Assembly (NCBI RefSeq): GCF_037126465.1
Contig: NC_088202.1
Coordinates: 101,029,962-101,093,961 of the forward strand
Length of the DNA: 64,000 nucleotides
Direction: 5' to 3'
DNA from: Ornithodoros turicata
Taxonomy: Eukaryota; Arthropoda; Arachnida; Ixodida; Argasidae
The translations under genes were made by a program, and so were the position numbers. Under the pieces are notes generated by a model that had not been told where the DNA came from, made no database searches, and saw only the letters and a list, made by a program, of their open reading frames with translations. Below, piece after piece: positions 10,101-20,325 of the stretch. Numbering within the stretch: position 1 is the stretch's first letter; the number at the start of each line of letters is the position of its first letter.

Positions 10101-13100
10101 TGTAGCATCCATCGGACACAAGTGTTCCATCAGAGCACGCAGCTGCTATTTCTTAGATATTCATCGCCAATAAAGTACATTTCAGCAGAGGCGGGGAAGT
10201 TAATTACCACCCAAAAGTTGCTAGTTACGAGTTACGTCATTAAGCTAAATATTTAATGAAGTTACAACCCTCAAGTTATCAAAATGAAATTAAGTGAGAA
10301 ATGAAAGTTCTTGCTACCAAGATTGCTTGCTGCCGAAATTAAGTTGGGAGCGGAGTTCCGAATATACCTTGTCAATTGGGCACAAAGCGAGAATTGGAAT
10401 TCTGGAGTTCTGGAATTGGAGTTCTGCGAGTTCCCATTTTCCGCGCGCATTTCATAGAACCTTGCCAGTGGCCTTATCACCTTCCCCGTAAAAAATGCAC
10501 TCCACGCACTCCAAACGAACGCTCTGCTGCGACCTAACTCAGAAGCACGTCGGAATTGCGTTTGCGTACATCCAGTACATCGCGCTGCAACAAGGGGAGC
10601 AGACAGGCGTCTGGCGCCGCGCACGTGCAAGAGGCGGGGTCACTGTCGTCGGATTTTTCAGCAGCAACATAAAAAGAAAGGAGCCCGCGTTGTGCGTTCT
10701 GCCTGCTTAGACGTGAAGCAAAATAGAAATTTCTAACTTTGCTCATGATACTTTTGCGAAGTTACCTCAAAAAGTGACTAACACTACAGTCAGGAGATTA
10801 TGATGAGAGGTTGTTTCAAACATCAAATAAAAACGAGTAAGAGTTGGAATTGTTGTAAACTGTGTCGACACGTATTTATTTAGAGATTGTGAGAGAGGAA
10901 AAGAAACTGTTTCACGGACTGTAAGTTGGTCGTCTTCCGGGCTCCTTGCAGTCTTCATTTTAACTTGCGCCTCACATTCTGTATGTATTACATGTGTCCA
11001 AACGCCTCAGTCGTTAAGAATTCACTTAGTGTTCGTCCGTATATACCCTTCTCGGAGGAAAAAGAATACAATGGGTTACACTTTTCCGAGGACAGATTTT
11101 CAGTTTTTGGTCTCAGTGATTTATCGAGACCATGATACATCCCTGTGACACCCCCCACCCCAAAGAAAAAAGTTTGGCGACACCCCCTGCAAAAGGGGGC
11201 TTGCCATTTCAGCTCTAATGACATGTCGGTAATTATACGTGTAAAGCTGTTATCAAGTAGCGGTAATAATGACTACGCCCCCTGCTTGGGATTCCGGATG
11301 AACCACTGCAGTGGTGTATTGCATGAAAGAATTAGAGTAAAAACATATGTCCAGCGAAGGTGATTACAGGTCGCTGAATTCGTTCGTGACGGCTATTTCC
11401 AGTGTCAGTAAGCATCATGTCACAAGAACTCATGTAATACTGAGTGGCTGGCCACGATGTATTCCGATGCCGAAGCTAATACCCCCGCGTCACGAGTGAA
11501 AAATGGCACGGCGGAAAAGCCAGACGTATGAAGCCACATGATCGTGCAATGTACCGGCAGACACGGCGATCGTACGAAGTCATCTGAACGTTCAGTGTGC
11601 CGGCAGGCAAAGACATCGTACGAAGCCACATGAACCTGCAATATGCTATGCGCTCACTTAGCTGTCAACAACGGGCGCAACATTGTGCAACAACCCTACC
11701 GCGTAAGCAACATACCTCCCTCCGCCGTTCACATGCGACAGCGGAGGTCAAACGTTGCATCCCTCCCTTTCCTCCTTTCTTGGTGCACCCTGCTTCCAAG
11801 CCCAACCCAGAGCAAGGCGACCGCACCCTCCAAACAGCATACCCCTCCTCCGCTTACGCTTTCGCCGCCACTAGCAGGAAATCCACGCTAACAGGTGCGA
11901 GGAAGACGCCAACGTCGTAATCCTCCAGCAGCGAGCAGCCGGGCACACCAACGTAGGCCTTCGTTGGTATTCAACTTCAAAACCCCATCAGCGGTCACCC
12001 GAAACCACATAAACGCGCAATGTGCTATGCGCTCATTTATCTGTCAACAACGGGCGCAATATTGTGCAACAACCCTACCGCGCAAGCAATACACCTTCCG
12101 CAGTTCACGTGCGACAGCGGAGGTCAAACGTGGCATCCCTCCCTTTCCTCCTTCATTGGTAAACCCTGCTTCCAAGTCCAACCGAGTGCAGGCTGACCGC
12201 ACCCTCCAAGCAGCATACCCCTCCTTCGCTTACGCTTTTGCTGCCACTACCAGGAAACCCACGCAAACACAGGCGAGCAGGACGCTAGCGTCGTAATCCT
12301 GCAGCCGGGCACACCCCACGTAGGCCTTTCTTGAAGTTCAACTTCAAAAACCCCATCACCGACTTCAGCACCCATCATAGGAATTCAACTTCAAAACCCC
12401 ATAACAAACTTCAACTTCAAAATCCATCACCGACTTCAGAACCCATCATAGGAATTCAACTTCAAAACCGCGATGGGATCTGAAGTTGAATTCTGATGAT
12501 GTGTTCTGAAGTTGAATGATGGGTTATGATGTGATGAATTCTGAAGTTGAAGTTGAATGATGGGTTATGAAGTGATGAATTCTGAGGTTGAAGTTGAGTT
12601 ACGGGCTCGTGATGTGATGGTTTATGACGGTGATGTGATGTGATGGGCTTTGCGGAAAACTGACCATGATGTGATGTTGAATGAATTCTTAGCAAAATGC
12701 CGACCTATGATAGACGCAAGCAGAGCCTGAACGCGGCGTTGATGCGTCGGTGAAAACCTAAATCTTCCCTCTATCACTGTCAAGTACGGCCAAGGTGAGC
12801 TGCCGTAGAACAACCGTCGACGCAGATTTCTTCGAGGACACTCCAGGTACGTCGACACGGACAGGGGATGTGGGCAGGGCCCAGAGTGGGTCAGGTTCGG
12901 CAGGGGTTTGTGCTTGGGGATGATGCTTCGGTGGGCAAGAACGGCTTGGCTGTACCTAGACGCTGAACGACGAATCAAAGCGCGCACTAAGGGGTGTCGA
13001 TGATGGCGAGTTGCCAGCCTCATATAGTGGCTAAGAGACTGATCGAGCCTCATGACGGGTACAGGTGGCTCCTTGGCTTCCGCGAAGACAAGAGCAGTCG

Positions 13101-16100
13101 ATGTGGGCTTCTGGACGGCCGAGGCACGTCTTGATGCTCCTCGCAAGAATGGTCTCCAGCAGTTGCTCAGATGTGGGACAGAGATCATGCAGTTCTGGAG
13201 GGTGGTAAGCCAACACCTGACGTACAACGGACCGGTGAAGACCGAAAAGAGCCCTAGAAGTGAGACCCCACCGGGTACCACAAAGGTAGCGCAGAACATT
13301 CAATCGGGACTCTGCTCTGTCTTTCAAGCAGCGAACTTCTGCTCTCCACGATAAGTTGCGGTCGAGGATGAGACCAAGGAACCGGTCGTGCATAACGCGC
13401 CTCACTGGGTGCCCAGTTATGTAGAGCTGAAGGTTTCCCAAATGGGGGCGTGTGAAGGGCAAAAACACAGTCTTTTCATGGGACAGGTCCATACCTCTCT
13501 CTGCCAGGAAGGAGGCTACGATGTCCAGCGCGCTTTGCAGGCGGCGTTGTAGTGCTGGCCACTGTTTCCCAGAAGACCAGATACAAATATCGTCAGCGTA
13601 CAAGCTACCATTGACGCCCCGTGGCAGGAGAGAGGGTAGTGCGGCCATGACAACGTTGAACAGGAGCGGGCTAAGGACACTTCCCTGTGGGACACCACCT
13701 GCTGTACCGTGATGGAGGGTTTCGCCTTCTGAGGTTTTCACGTATACGGATCTGTCTCGCAAGAAGTCTGAGATCCACCCAAGGGCTCTCCCCGTGACGT
13801 CCATAGTAAAAAGCCCATGAAGCACGTGATTGTGACTTGTGATGTCACAGGCTCGCTTGACATCCAGAAAAACGGCAACCGTCAGGAGGCCGTGAGCACT
13901 AGCCTGTTCCACGTGGGATACTACATTAATCACGCAGTCCATCGTGCTACGTCCCCGTCTAAAGCCAGCCTTCGCTGGATACAGAAGGCTCCGGGATTCC
14001 AGGAACCAGTCGAGGCAGTTCCGGATTAGCCTTTCAACAAGTTTGCAGAGACAGCTAGTGAGGCTGATGGGCCGAAGCGATGCCAGTTCTCTTGGTGACT
14101 TTCCTGGTTTCAGCACCGGGATTACGCGGGCAGTCTTCCACATGTCAGGTACGACTCCGTCCCTCCAAGATTCATATTTGAGACATTTATGAATAGTGTG
14201 AATCTCGGAACAAATAACTGAACGTAGGGTGTGTGAACTGGTATAACCTGCGCACCTGCTGAGCTGTCTATAAACAAAATCAATGCCTATGTGGCGTATT
14301 AATGCCTGCACTTACAAACATCGAAGGTCGAGCCACAGTAATGGCGCAGATATAAAGTTTTTACAGGCCGCTGTTTCGAAAAATACGTACACGCCCTGCT
14401 AGGTCTTTTGAGAAAGATATCTTTGAAAGTCACCATTGGCTGCGAAAGCTAAGTCGGCTGGCTGCCAAGTTCAAACGTAATATTTCCAGAAACATGGAAG
14501 CCTACTTCAAGCAGCTTCTGACCGATGACTTCAACAAAGAGGCTGTTTACCTGACGCAGTGCATGAAGAAGAGCGGTATTGAAGCGGCAAAGAGAAAGAG
14601 CAAAGTGTCATTGTTTGAAGCTGTCGCCGGGGTTGAAGCATACTCTGGATACATCACCGTAGACAAGACGTACAACAGCAACTTTTTTTTTCTGTACACA
14701 AAAACAAAGGTAAGTGTACGCTCCACTAATTTGTTGTGCCTCGCCTACACTTACTTCCATCCGAAATGAAACCCCAAGACTCTAAGGGCGAGAAGCAGAA
14801 GAAAAAAGAAGGAATTGACGTATCTACTCTTGGGCTCCGTTATGGATATTTGTCACCAATCAGTTTCCCTTTTACCATTCTTTCAGTGTATACCTTCTTA
14901 CTTACTCCGGTAGTATTGGGTCTCGGGTATATATATATATATATTTTTGTGTGGGTGAGTGGGTGGGTGGGTGGGTGGGGACATAACCCAGGCAGCACAC
15001 CGATATTGACCCCATATTGGACCAATGTGGGCTGCCATATTGGTCCAACACGAAAAGTGCAACCTGGCTCCCTATTGGACCAATACTGGCTGCCTACATT
15101 GGCAAGCCCAGATTGCCCATATTGCGCCATTTTTTTTTGTGATAACGCCAACGATGCACCCGGCTAATAATAAAGTATTTTCCGGTAGAATATGCACTAC
15201 TAACGGTAATAATATTTATGTCGTCTTTTTTTTTATTTTTCTGTAAACTTTTAATTGGTCCACGTTGCATCACGTTAAAAACAACAACAACAGTGCCTCG
15301 TCCTAAAACCAACCAAACCAAAGAACAGGTGCCGTGCCTGTCTTGGTCCAGGATCCGGGCAGTCGTATTGCCAACTGTAGGGTGAGACAAGCGTAAGCTT
15401 GCTACCCTCGTGGTAAAAACGAAGAGCAGGAACTGCCAGTGCGAAACCTCCCTCAGAAATCTTCATTGGGACTACACTAGTATATGACTCAGCAACTTCC
15501 AACCCGCTCCTTGAGTACAACGGAGCGAAGTACTGTCGTGACGGTGACGGACATACGCCTCAGCAACTCACACTGCCTGCAGTAAACTGAAAGCACCTAT
15601 CATTACAGAACAGACATCCCCTCCTATCAAACATTGTGCTGCCGCTTCCGTCGTCATTAGAGAAACCAGCGACATCTTAGCCCGAATGAAACGTCCGATC
15701 CGAGTGTCGCGCATGCGCATTAGTTGTAGGACGCGTGATTTCGCACAAACGACCATTCTCTCAGTCGGTTCGACCGACTGGCATCGCGAAGCAAGATGGC
15801 GGCTGTTTGCAGCAAGTGAAAATTTGAGTTGTTGAGTTGCAGTGCATGTTACAGTGGGATTGCCGTATATTTGGATTGTTTCGAACTATGTGTATCAGGG
15901 TTGCGGAATGGGATCACCCATTCCCTTTTAATTCCTCGGAATGAAAAGGTATGGCCAATTCTCACTCCTGGAATGGCTTGGCAACCTTATTCCATTCCTT
16001 TAATTCCATCAATAAAAGAAAAGGGACCGGTAACCGTACTGGGTAGCCCAGCAGTTCTATAGAGGAGATTAACATTACCCATCACGGAAAAAGCAAAAAG

Positions 16101-19100
16101 ACAAGGTTATTTCGCCCTTGACCGTGTGGCACCCAGACCAGTCCATTCCAATTCCATTCCGCCTGCGAAAAAAAAAAAAACAATTTAATTCCATTCCATT
16201 CTTAGGACAGTTTCCGCCATTCCGTTCCAATTCCATTCCGGGCTGTGATAAATCTGGAATGATTCCGGAATCATTCCAACTCCGGAGTGGCAACTCCGCA
16301 ACCCTGATGTGTATCATCTGCGGGAAGTTGTTACATGTAACGACGTATTGAGTTGTGTATTTCAAACGCTTCAACTTTCAAACTTGCCGTGTTGATTGGG
16401 TACTTGGTACAAGTGCCAATAGGAGTACGTCCCGTTATCTGCATTTTCAGGCAATATGGGGTGCACACGGGGAATACGGGGCCCATATTGCCGACATTTT
16501 CCCTATACTGGCTCAGACTTGGCAATATGGGGCCCATATTGCTAAGTTTGAGCCAACATGGGGGAAATCCTGGAAAAACGGACCCGTCCCATATTGGACC
16601 TGTATCGCCAATACACAGCCAATATTGGTCCAATGTTGCTGCCTGGGAAGTAAGATTGTGTTTTTGTAGGTTATGGGGTTCCTTGGCGATGAAAGGGGCA
16701 TAACACAAGGACCAGGATTTATGATTTCCCGAAAATTCAGACACTGTCGTCATTTATTTTGCAGCGGTAGCTGTAAAGTGGTTGTATAATGGGGGTAATT
16801 CTGGATTCGGCGGAAGAGTGTCTGAAGCACGGTGGTCTGAAGCATCAAGCAAAGCGCCTTCCCCGCGCCTCACAAAGGGCAACACAGTCTCACGTTGTAA
16901 TATCTCAGGTGGACAAGACAGCTATCGCAGTTGGTGAAATAGCGCGAAGGATTCGCGCCAATTCTGCCACATTTTTTACAATTGAGTTGATACCCGAAAT
17001 TCCGAGCAAGAGCGAAGGCTGAGAAGCGACATGCCCACGAGAACTGTGAGAAACTGCCTTGTAAAAATGCTTACTGATATACAGAAGACCTTACAGGCAA
17101 TGGCATTTCTATTACGATCACCTAGCGACGTCAACATCTCGAAATTCGGATATTCCTTGACGTAGTAGCAAGACAGCATTCGCGCGTCCGATGTGAGAGT
17201 CTGCGTCGGAGCAGGTATAGCTGCGTTTTCAAGAAAATGAGTTGTGTATCACCTTTATCTGTGCTCCTTTGTCCACCTTGAGGTGGAGGGAAAATATGAT
17301 TCACAGAAGAAGGGAAAGGAAAGTCCTAGACGATTGTTCAAGACAAGACGGGACAGTGAGAGGGGATCAGCTGTTTACTGGTGAAGAGAAAAGAAGTGAA
17401 TGAACTAAGAATATGGGATCGCGTCAGAGGAGGGCGAGGAAATATTCAACTACGATAGATATTCTCCAAGTATACCATTGTCATTAAATATAGGGTATTT
17501 TTTTAGTGACTCCATGTCGAGGTGCCTCTAGCCAAGCATGGAGTTCACCGGTGTTACATATTAATGCTTCGCGCATTGCTAAGTGAAAGGCTCCTGCACA
17601 GTGGATCTGGGTCAAGAGAGCTACCCTCCCTTTTCGCGCGAGCTGCTAACCCACGTTGCGGGACAATCACAAACGGAAACGGACCTCATCACCTATTCAC
17701 CTACTGGAATTCTCAAAAGTAGATTTTTTTTCGGATAAATAAGAAAAGCCGGTGTTCTACTTACCGATCTCCTTAGGCAAAGGCATCATCGTATATATGA
17801 TTTTTTTGTTTTTGTTTTACAGAACGGTAATGGCAATACACCGATAATCCTGTGGCTTCAAGGTGGTCCAGGGAAGTCCTCCCTGTTCGGACAATTTTTG
17901 GAAAATGGCCCCGTCGGAATCAACGGCAGTGGACACTTCTATGCAAGAGAGCAGAATCTACAGGCACAATTTGATGTGCTGTACTTGGACCAACCGATTG
18001 GCTCTGGCTATAGCTTCACGATGAATACAACGGGATATTCGACACGCCTTGAACATATCGTGAAGAACATCATGAACTTCCTGAAACAATTTGGGAATCT
18101 ATTTTTAAAAGATGAGCGTGATTTTTACGTAGCCGGTGAAGGATTCGGTGGTAGGCAAAGCTATACAGTTGTTGTCTGTCGTGCTCTACAATTTAGTTTC
18201 TTTTCAAATATTCTAAACTAAGCCAAACATTCAAAATACGATTATTCTGACGCTTTCAAACCGTTATTCTGTTTTGATAGTATACAAGATGATCAATGTG
18301 CTTGTTTGTACCAAACTGGTAGCTTTGCACAAACAAGAGAGCATGTACTAAAAATGGCCCTCATGACATGTTCGTCATTTGAGGGCTTACGTGGCACACA
18401 AACGTACACTATGAAACTTTTATGACAGACCAGAGAAATTAATTACTCTGACATTGCTTTCCAGCAAGGGTTGCTGTGGCATTATCGCATCACCTCATCG
18501 AAGCGAAGAAACGTAAAAAAGCAGAGTTGCCTCTCCGCTTGCAAGGGACTATATGTGGCGCTGGTCATTTCGGCCCCGTTCTTCCCGAAAGGGACGTTTC
18601 TGACCTCTACCACGAGGCGGGACTCCTCGACCTCATCGGTTACGACCAAGCGAAACACAACTTCGAGAGTGCTTCTCACCTAATTGAGACTCATCAGGCA
18701 CTACAATCATATGTACTTGTACGTCAGACCTCTAAGTTTCTAGAAAAGTTTACTGGTGCAGAATATGACGGAAATATTCTACAGCCATCCATTCCCCCAG
18801 AGCACAAGTACTTCTACAAACTCTGTCAAAGTAAAGAATTTAAAGTGATGTTCCACGTCGGCTTGCAGGCCACCTTCAGCACAATGTCATCAATAGTGAC
18901 TACATTTCTTAGCGAAGATTATACCAGAGATTTGTCCGACTTACTAAGCAAAGTGCTTAATAGTGATCTAAAGGTTCTGGTGTACCTCGGACAGTTGGAC
19001 CCTCTTCTATGTATGCCTTGTAGCGAGAACTTCTTTCGCAGTCTGAAATGGGACTGTGCTGAAGCATTTAACACAGCCCTTAGCAATTTCTGGAGGCTGG

Positions 19101-19420
19101 AACCAGACGACGATGACTTTGTTGGCTATATTAGGTCTATTAGAACTTTCACGTTCCTCATCCTAAAAAATGTCGGACACTATCCTGGCTTCGATCGCGC
19201 CGACGTGGTACAGAAAATGATGGACAATTTTGTTTTAGATCAGCAATTTCATCAGGATCGGGATATGGGAGAGTTAATGAAGCTGTTTCAAAGCAATCCC
19301 CTACCATCAGCAACAAGGGCAATAATAAATCCGCTCTGTTATGGAGACAGAACTAGCAAAGTGAAGGATGCTCCCCTGACGAAGGATACTGAATTTAATT
19401 TGAAGCTTCATGTTTCGTAG
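4106..19420 (+). CDS. Serine carboxypeptidase (S10, vitellogenic/CPVL-like) unit 1, catalytic Ser replaced by Gly
   Basis: Spliced from 4106-4173, 14490-14709, 17823-18150 and 18465-19420: 1572 bases, 523 residues, about the usual S10 length. A signal peptide (MDRTAMWVLLFLVLAGQTLG) predicts secretion or lysosomal routing. The S10 landmark WLQGGPGKSS is at about residues 107-116, and GQLD (catalytic Asp about 384) and VGHYPGFDR (catalytic His about 444) are intact. The nucleophile motif, normally GESYG, reads GEGFG (Gly about 203), so peptidase activity is not expected. Every junction has GT-AG and matching phases (2, 0, 1), and the frame has no stop, so this looks like a conserved pseudoenzyme rather than decay. 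Introns are 10.3 kb, 3.1 kb and 314 bases. Unit 2 directly downstream has the same intron plan, which implies tandem duplication. Confidence 0.85.
4174..5024 (+). other. Intron 1 stretch with no recognised feature
   Basis: Start of the 10.3 kb first intron. I see no coding similarity, terminal repeats or RNA gene here. Confidence 0.5.
5025..5192. repeat. Hairpin element, copy 1
   Basis: Arms of about 48 bases (CCAAGCAGCACAATGTAC... and its complement ending GTGCTGCTTGGG) surround a loop of about 70 bases. A second copy sits at 62942-63106 in the centre of a larger palindrome, so the hairpin is a dispersed family. Confidence 0.75.
5193..5362. mobile_element. Short TIR element (MITE)
   Basis: Ends TAGGGAGTTTTAGG and CCCAAAACTCCCTA are inverted copies flanking about 140 bases with no coding content. 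Flanking TA dinucleotides suggest a TA target duplication, but the outermost bases are palindromic, so the exact limit is uncertain. Confidence 0.55.
5395..6870 (+). pseudogene. Helentron-type Helitron remnant: PIF1 helicase C-terminus and endonuclease domain
   Basis: Reading frames shift repeatedly, but the order is clear. NVDVHDGIVDGSMGTL (5485 on) is the PIF1-type 'DG..NG..G' segment. VVYPYSKSQPQHLVYVAM followed by RVTS (5803-5866) is helicase motif VI, then NVDGDLMFYHTK. About 300 bases later come IIVAVYLSQKRF and VPLIVCGDFKV (6470-6645), an APE-like endonuclease block. Helicase followed by an APE-like endonuclease is the signature of Helentrons. A run of A's at 5696-5713 and several frameshifts show it is dead. 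The upstream Rep domain is missing. Confidence 0.65.
6901..7162 (+). repeat. LTR of a second gypsy-like element
   Basis: It ends in ...TGATACA directly before a tRNA-Leu-type primer-binding site and carries AATAAA near 7129. The left limit is approximate (TG at 6901 is a good candidate). It differs in sequence from the left-edge LTR, so it is a separate family using the same primer tRNA. Confidence 0.6.
7163..7180 (+). promoter_or_regulatory. tRNA-Leu-type primer-binding site
   Basis: TGGTGTCAGAAGTGAGAT, one mismatch from the site at 1878-1895 and in the opposite orientation. Confidence 0.65.
7181..7688 (+). other. Internal remnant downstream of the 7.1 kb LTR, with an unassigned 123-residue frame
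   Basis: A frame from 7224 to 7595 opens shortly after the primer-binding site, where gag would be expected. I recognise no gag motif or zinc knuckle, so it may be a decayed gag start or chance. The region ends where a LINE tail begins. Confidence 0.3.
7689..8771 (-). pseudogene. I-clade-like LINE, RNase H and C-terminal part (left half of a split element)
   Basis: Minus-strand frames give RNase H motifs (TAAAAAELHAICMAL, SIYTDSKAAL, WFPGYYGVPGNEAAD) over 8790-8400. A frameshift near 8215 follows, then a C-terminal cysteine-histidine motif CSECGVLEDTEHVIEAC. The 3' end runs into a pyrimidine-rich tail and a (TCCAA)n run at about 7689-7712. RT of the same element resumes at 12718 beyond the 3.9 kb insertion. 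The frameshifts mean it is inactive. Confidence 0.8.
8764..8771. repeat. Target-site duplication ATAGACGC, left copy
   Basis: Matches 12710-12717 exactly and abuts the terminal CATAGGTCGGC of the inserted element. Confidence 0.85.
8860..9370 (+). repeat. 27-bp minisatellite (left foldback arm)
   Basis: About a dozen units of GTGATGGGTTTTGAAGTTGAAGT plus a variable 4-base tail, clearest at 9000-9240. The unit translates as a 9-residue MGFEVEVRV repeat, which explains a spurious open frame at 9007-9264. Flanking units are shorter and more degenerate. Confidence 0.9.
9371..11124. other. Unique interior of the foldback-like element
   Basis: No coding similarity recognised. A C-tract lies at 9549-9568, and loosely repeated AGTTAC words occur near 10200-10270 and 10760. 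Confidence 0.4.
11125..11318. repeat. Dispersed TIR repeat 'GCAGTGGTTCATCC', copy A
   Basis: Shares AAGTTTGGCGACACCCC, TTTCAGCT, ACATGTCGGTAAT and TTGGGATTCCGGATGAACCACTGCAG with copies at 25387 and 49030. The right terminus is well preserved and the left is degenerate. Confidence 0.6.
11527..12370 (+). repeat. 47-bp tandem repeats and a 379-bp tandem duplication
   Basis: Units beginning TACGAAGCCACATGAACG recur about every 47 bases over 11527-11640. The block starting CAATATGCTATGCGCTCA at 11639 is repeated at 12018 with about 90% identity by eye. Open frames 11597-11920 and 11895-12296 are copies of each other and are not thought to be genes. Confidence 0.8.
12710..12717. repeat. Target-site duplication ATAGACGC, right copy
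   Basis: See the left copy at 8764-8771. Confidence 0.85.
12718..14311 (-). pseudogene. I-clade-like LINE reverse transcriptase (right half of the split element)
   Basis: A 426-codon minus-strand frame (14311-13031) carries LINE RT blocks: PVLKPGKSPRELASLRPISL, KAGFRRGRSTMDCV, VPQGSVLSPLLFNV and the catalytic SLYADDICIW, then FLGLILDRNLSW. A frameshift near 13130 moves the thumb and connection region (EAKEPPVPV) to another frame. A further one-base shift precedes the RNase H start VFTDAST near 12757. The endonuclease domain is missing, so the copy is 5' truncated near 14300. It is cut at 12718 by the foldback-like element and continues at 8771. Confidence 0.85.
14490..14709 (+). CDS. Carboxypeptidase unit 1, exon 2
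   Basis: Acceptor TATTTCCAG|A, donor AAG|GTAAGT, phase 2 in and phase 0 out. It carries VEAYSGYITVDKTYNSNFFF, the S10 N-terminal 'YSGYI' strand region seen also in unit 2 (AYSGYITIQ). Confidence 0.85.
14985..15132. repeat. CCATATTGG-type palindromic repeat, block 1
   Basis: Starts CCCAGGCAGCAC and contains repeated, inverted CCATATTGGACCAAT words. A similar block at 16437-16648 ends in the complementary GCTGCCTGGG. Confidence 0.6.
15888..16314. mobile_element. hAT MITE with 8-bp duplication ATGTGTAT
   Basis: The element is 15896-16306 (411 bases), with ends CAGGGTTGCGGA and TCCGCAACCCTG. ATGTGTAT occurs at 15888-15895 and 16307-16314. The interior is rich in ATTCC words and has no coding capacity. 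TIR and duplication length are typical of hAT. Confidence 0.9.
16437..16648. repeat. CCATATTGG-type palindromic repeat, block 2
   Basis: Many copies of CAATATGGGGCCCATATTG and related palindromic words, ending GCTGCCTGGG. The overlapping frames on both strands here (16331-16753) are repeat artefacts. Confidence 0.6.
16649..17822 (+). other. Intron 2 of unit 1, no further feature recognised
   Basis: Apart from short AT-rich stretches I see no terminal repeats or coding similarity. It ends in the polypyrimidine acceptor of exon 3. Confidence 0.4.
17823..18150 (+). CDS. Carboxypeptidase unit 1, exon 3 (WLQGGPG and altered nucleophile)
   Basis: Acceptor TTTTACAG|AACGG, donor TTCGGTG|GTAGGC. It encodes [32 protein letters not shown] and, at the end, VAGEGFG where active S10 peptidases have GESYG. 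Confidence 0.9.
18465..19420 (+). CDS. Carboxypeptidase unit 1, exon 4 (Asp and His residues, stop)
   Basis: Acceptor TTTCCAG|CAAGG. It contains AEYDGNILQ, LVYLGQLDPLL and [13 protein letters not shown] and ends in TAG at 19418-19420. Unit 2 exon 4 aligns along its whole length. Confidence 0.9.
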
Positions 19421-19628
19421 ATCGTCTATTTTATAACGATTATCACGGCTTTTAATGCATATCATCCAGTTAAATATACGTATCTACTTTCTTCATAATG
19501 CTGCCTGTATAAAAAGCTGATATGACCACCATTATTGGAAATACGTGCGCCGTGAATACAGGCCCATTTTCTTGTGCTTCTGCACTTAGGTTTAGACCAT
19601 ACAACTGTCTACCACTATTGTACTTTCA

Positions 19629-19634
19629 AATAAA
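19629..19634 (+). terminator. Polyadenylation signal of carboxypeptidase unit 1
   Basis: AATAAA 209 bases after the stop codon, the first canonical signal downstream. It indicates that unit 1 has its own 3' end. Confidence 0.6.
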
Positions 19635-20090
19635 GCTGTGCTGTTGCGAGCAGAGTGTATGTGTTTATATGTTGCTCCGCCTGTTTCCACGCGCGCGCGC
19701 CTGCCTACTCTGGAGGAGCATATTTCCTTCTGTGTGGCCCCTCTTTGACTTTTTCTCGGTGTTCTTCAGCAACGTAATACCCGGTTGAGGGGCAACAACA
19801 CCGTTGATCAAGAGAAATCAAATCAGTGAGCTTGACGACTTGGGTACAATGTATACAATCACTTTAAAATTCAATGTGAGTTCTTGGTTGTACAGTAGAC
19901 AAACCTCAGGTTCAAATGGTAACCCTTCCCGTGCACGATGTGTGTTCTGGTAGGAACGCTATCACGCTACTCTGTTGCCATGAGGTCATCGCTAATCATT
20001 AGATTTGGGATCGAACCCGTGACATCCTTTGCCACGGCACAAAACACTATCTCCTTTTGTTAACTGCGTGTATGTTTTTGTGCCTTTTAG

Positions 20091-20325
20091 CCACCGGACA
20101 CAATGCACAAAAAGACACGTCAAGAAAACCCAAACACCAGATGAAGGAAGCCAGCCACTCTTCCTGTCTCAGTACATCGGTAGCAAAAGACTTGCTGAAG
20201 GCATTAGAAAGAGCAAGGTGGAATTATTATCAGAAACGGGTGGACCATTGACAGCGTATTCAGGATATATCACCATACAGAAGAACCACTTTTCAAATCT
20301 TTTTTTCCTTCTCATCGAAGCTCAG
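20091..20325 (+). CDS. Carboxypeptidase unit 2, exon 2
   Basis: Acceptor TGCCTTTTAG|C, donor GCTCAG|GTATGA, phase 2 in and phase 0 out. A one-base longer hydrophobic reading ([12 protein letters not shown], from the ATG at 20072) exists in a different frame and does not join the peptidase frame. Confidence 0.85.

Larger units (their letters stand above)
8772..12709. mobile_element. Foldback-like TIR element with minisatellite arms
   Basis: The 3938-base insertion is bounded by inverted CATAGGTCGGC termini. A second inverted block, GAATTCATTCA, follows directly on the left and after 10 extra bases on the right. It is flanked by a perfect 8-bp duplication, ATAGACGC. Both arms are made of degenerate tandem units around TGATGGG-TTTTGAAGTTGAAG, partly in opposite orientation, as in Drosophila foldback elements. 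The interior holds a 47-bp tandem repeat, a 379-bp duplication and a small TIR repeat. I recognise no transposase. An 8-bp duplication fits hAT- or P-type mobilisation. It sits inside a LINE RNase H coding region, so the edges are verified by the interrupted frame. Confidence 0.8.

Noticed and set aside
12622..13299. 225-codon frame as a separate gene
   Set aside because: It is the frameshifted continuation of the LINE RT plus read-through into the foldback-like element.
16331..16753. Overlapping frames of 100-140 codons on both strands
   Set aside because: They are produced by the palindromic CCATATTGG repeats, which are open on both strands.
20072..20110. Leader-like [12 protein letters not shown] as unit 2's signal peptide
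   Set aside because: It is in a different frame from the peptidase exon and overlaps the polypyrimidine acceptor; joining them would need a one-base shift. Kept only as an alternative if a sequencing error exists.
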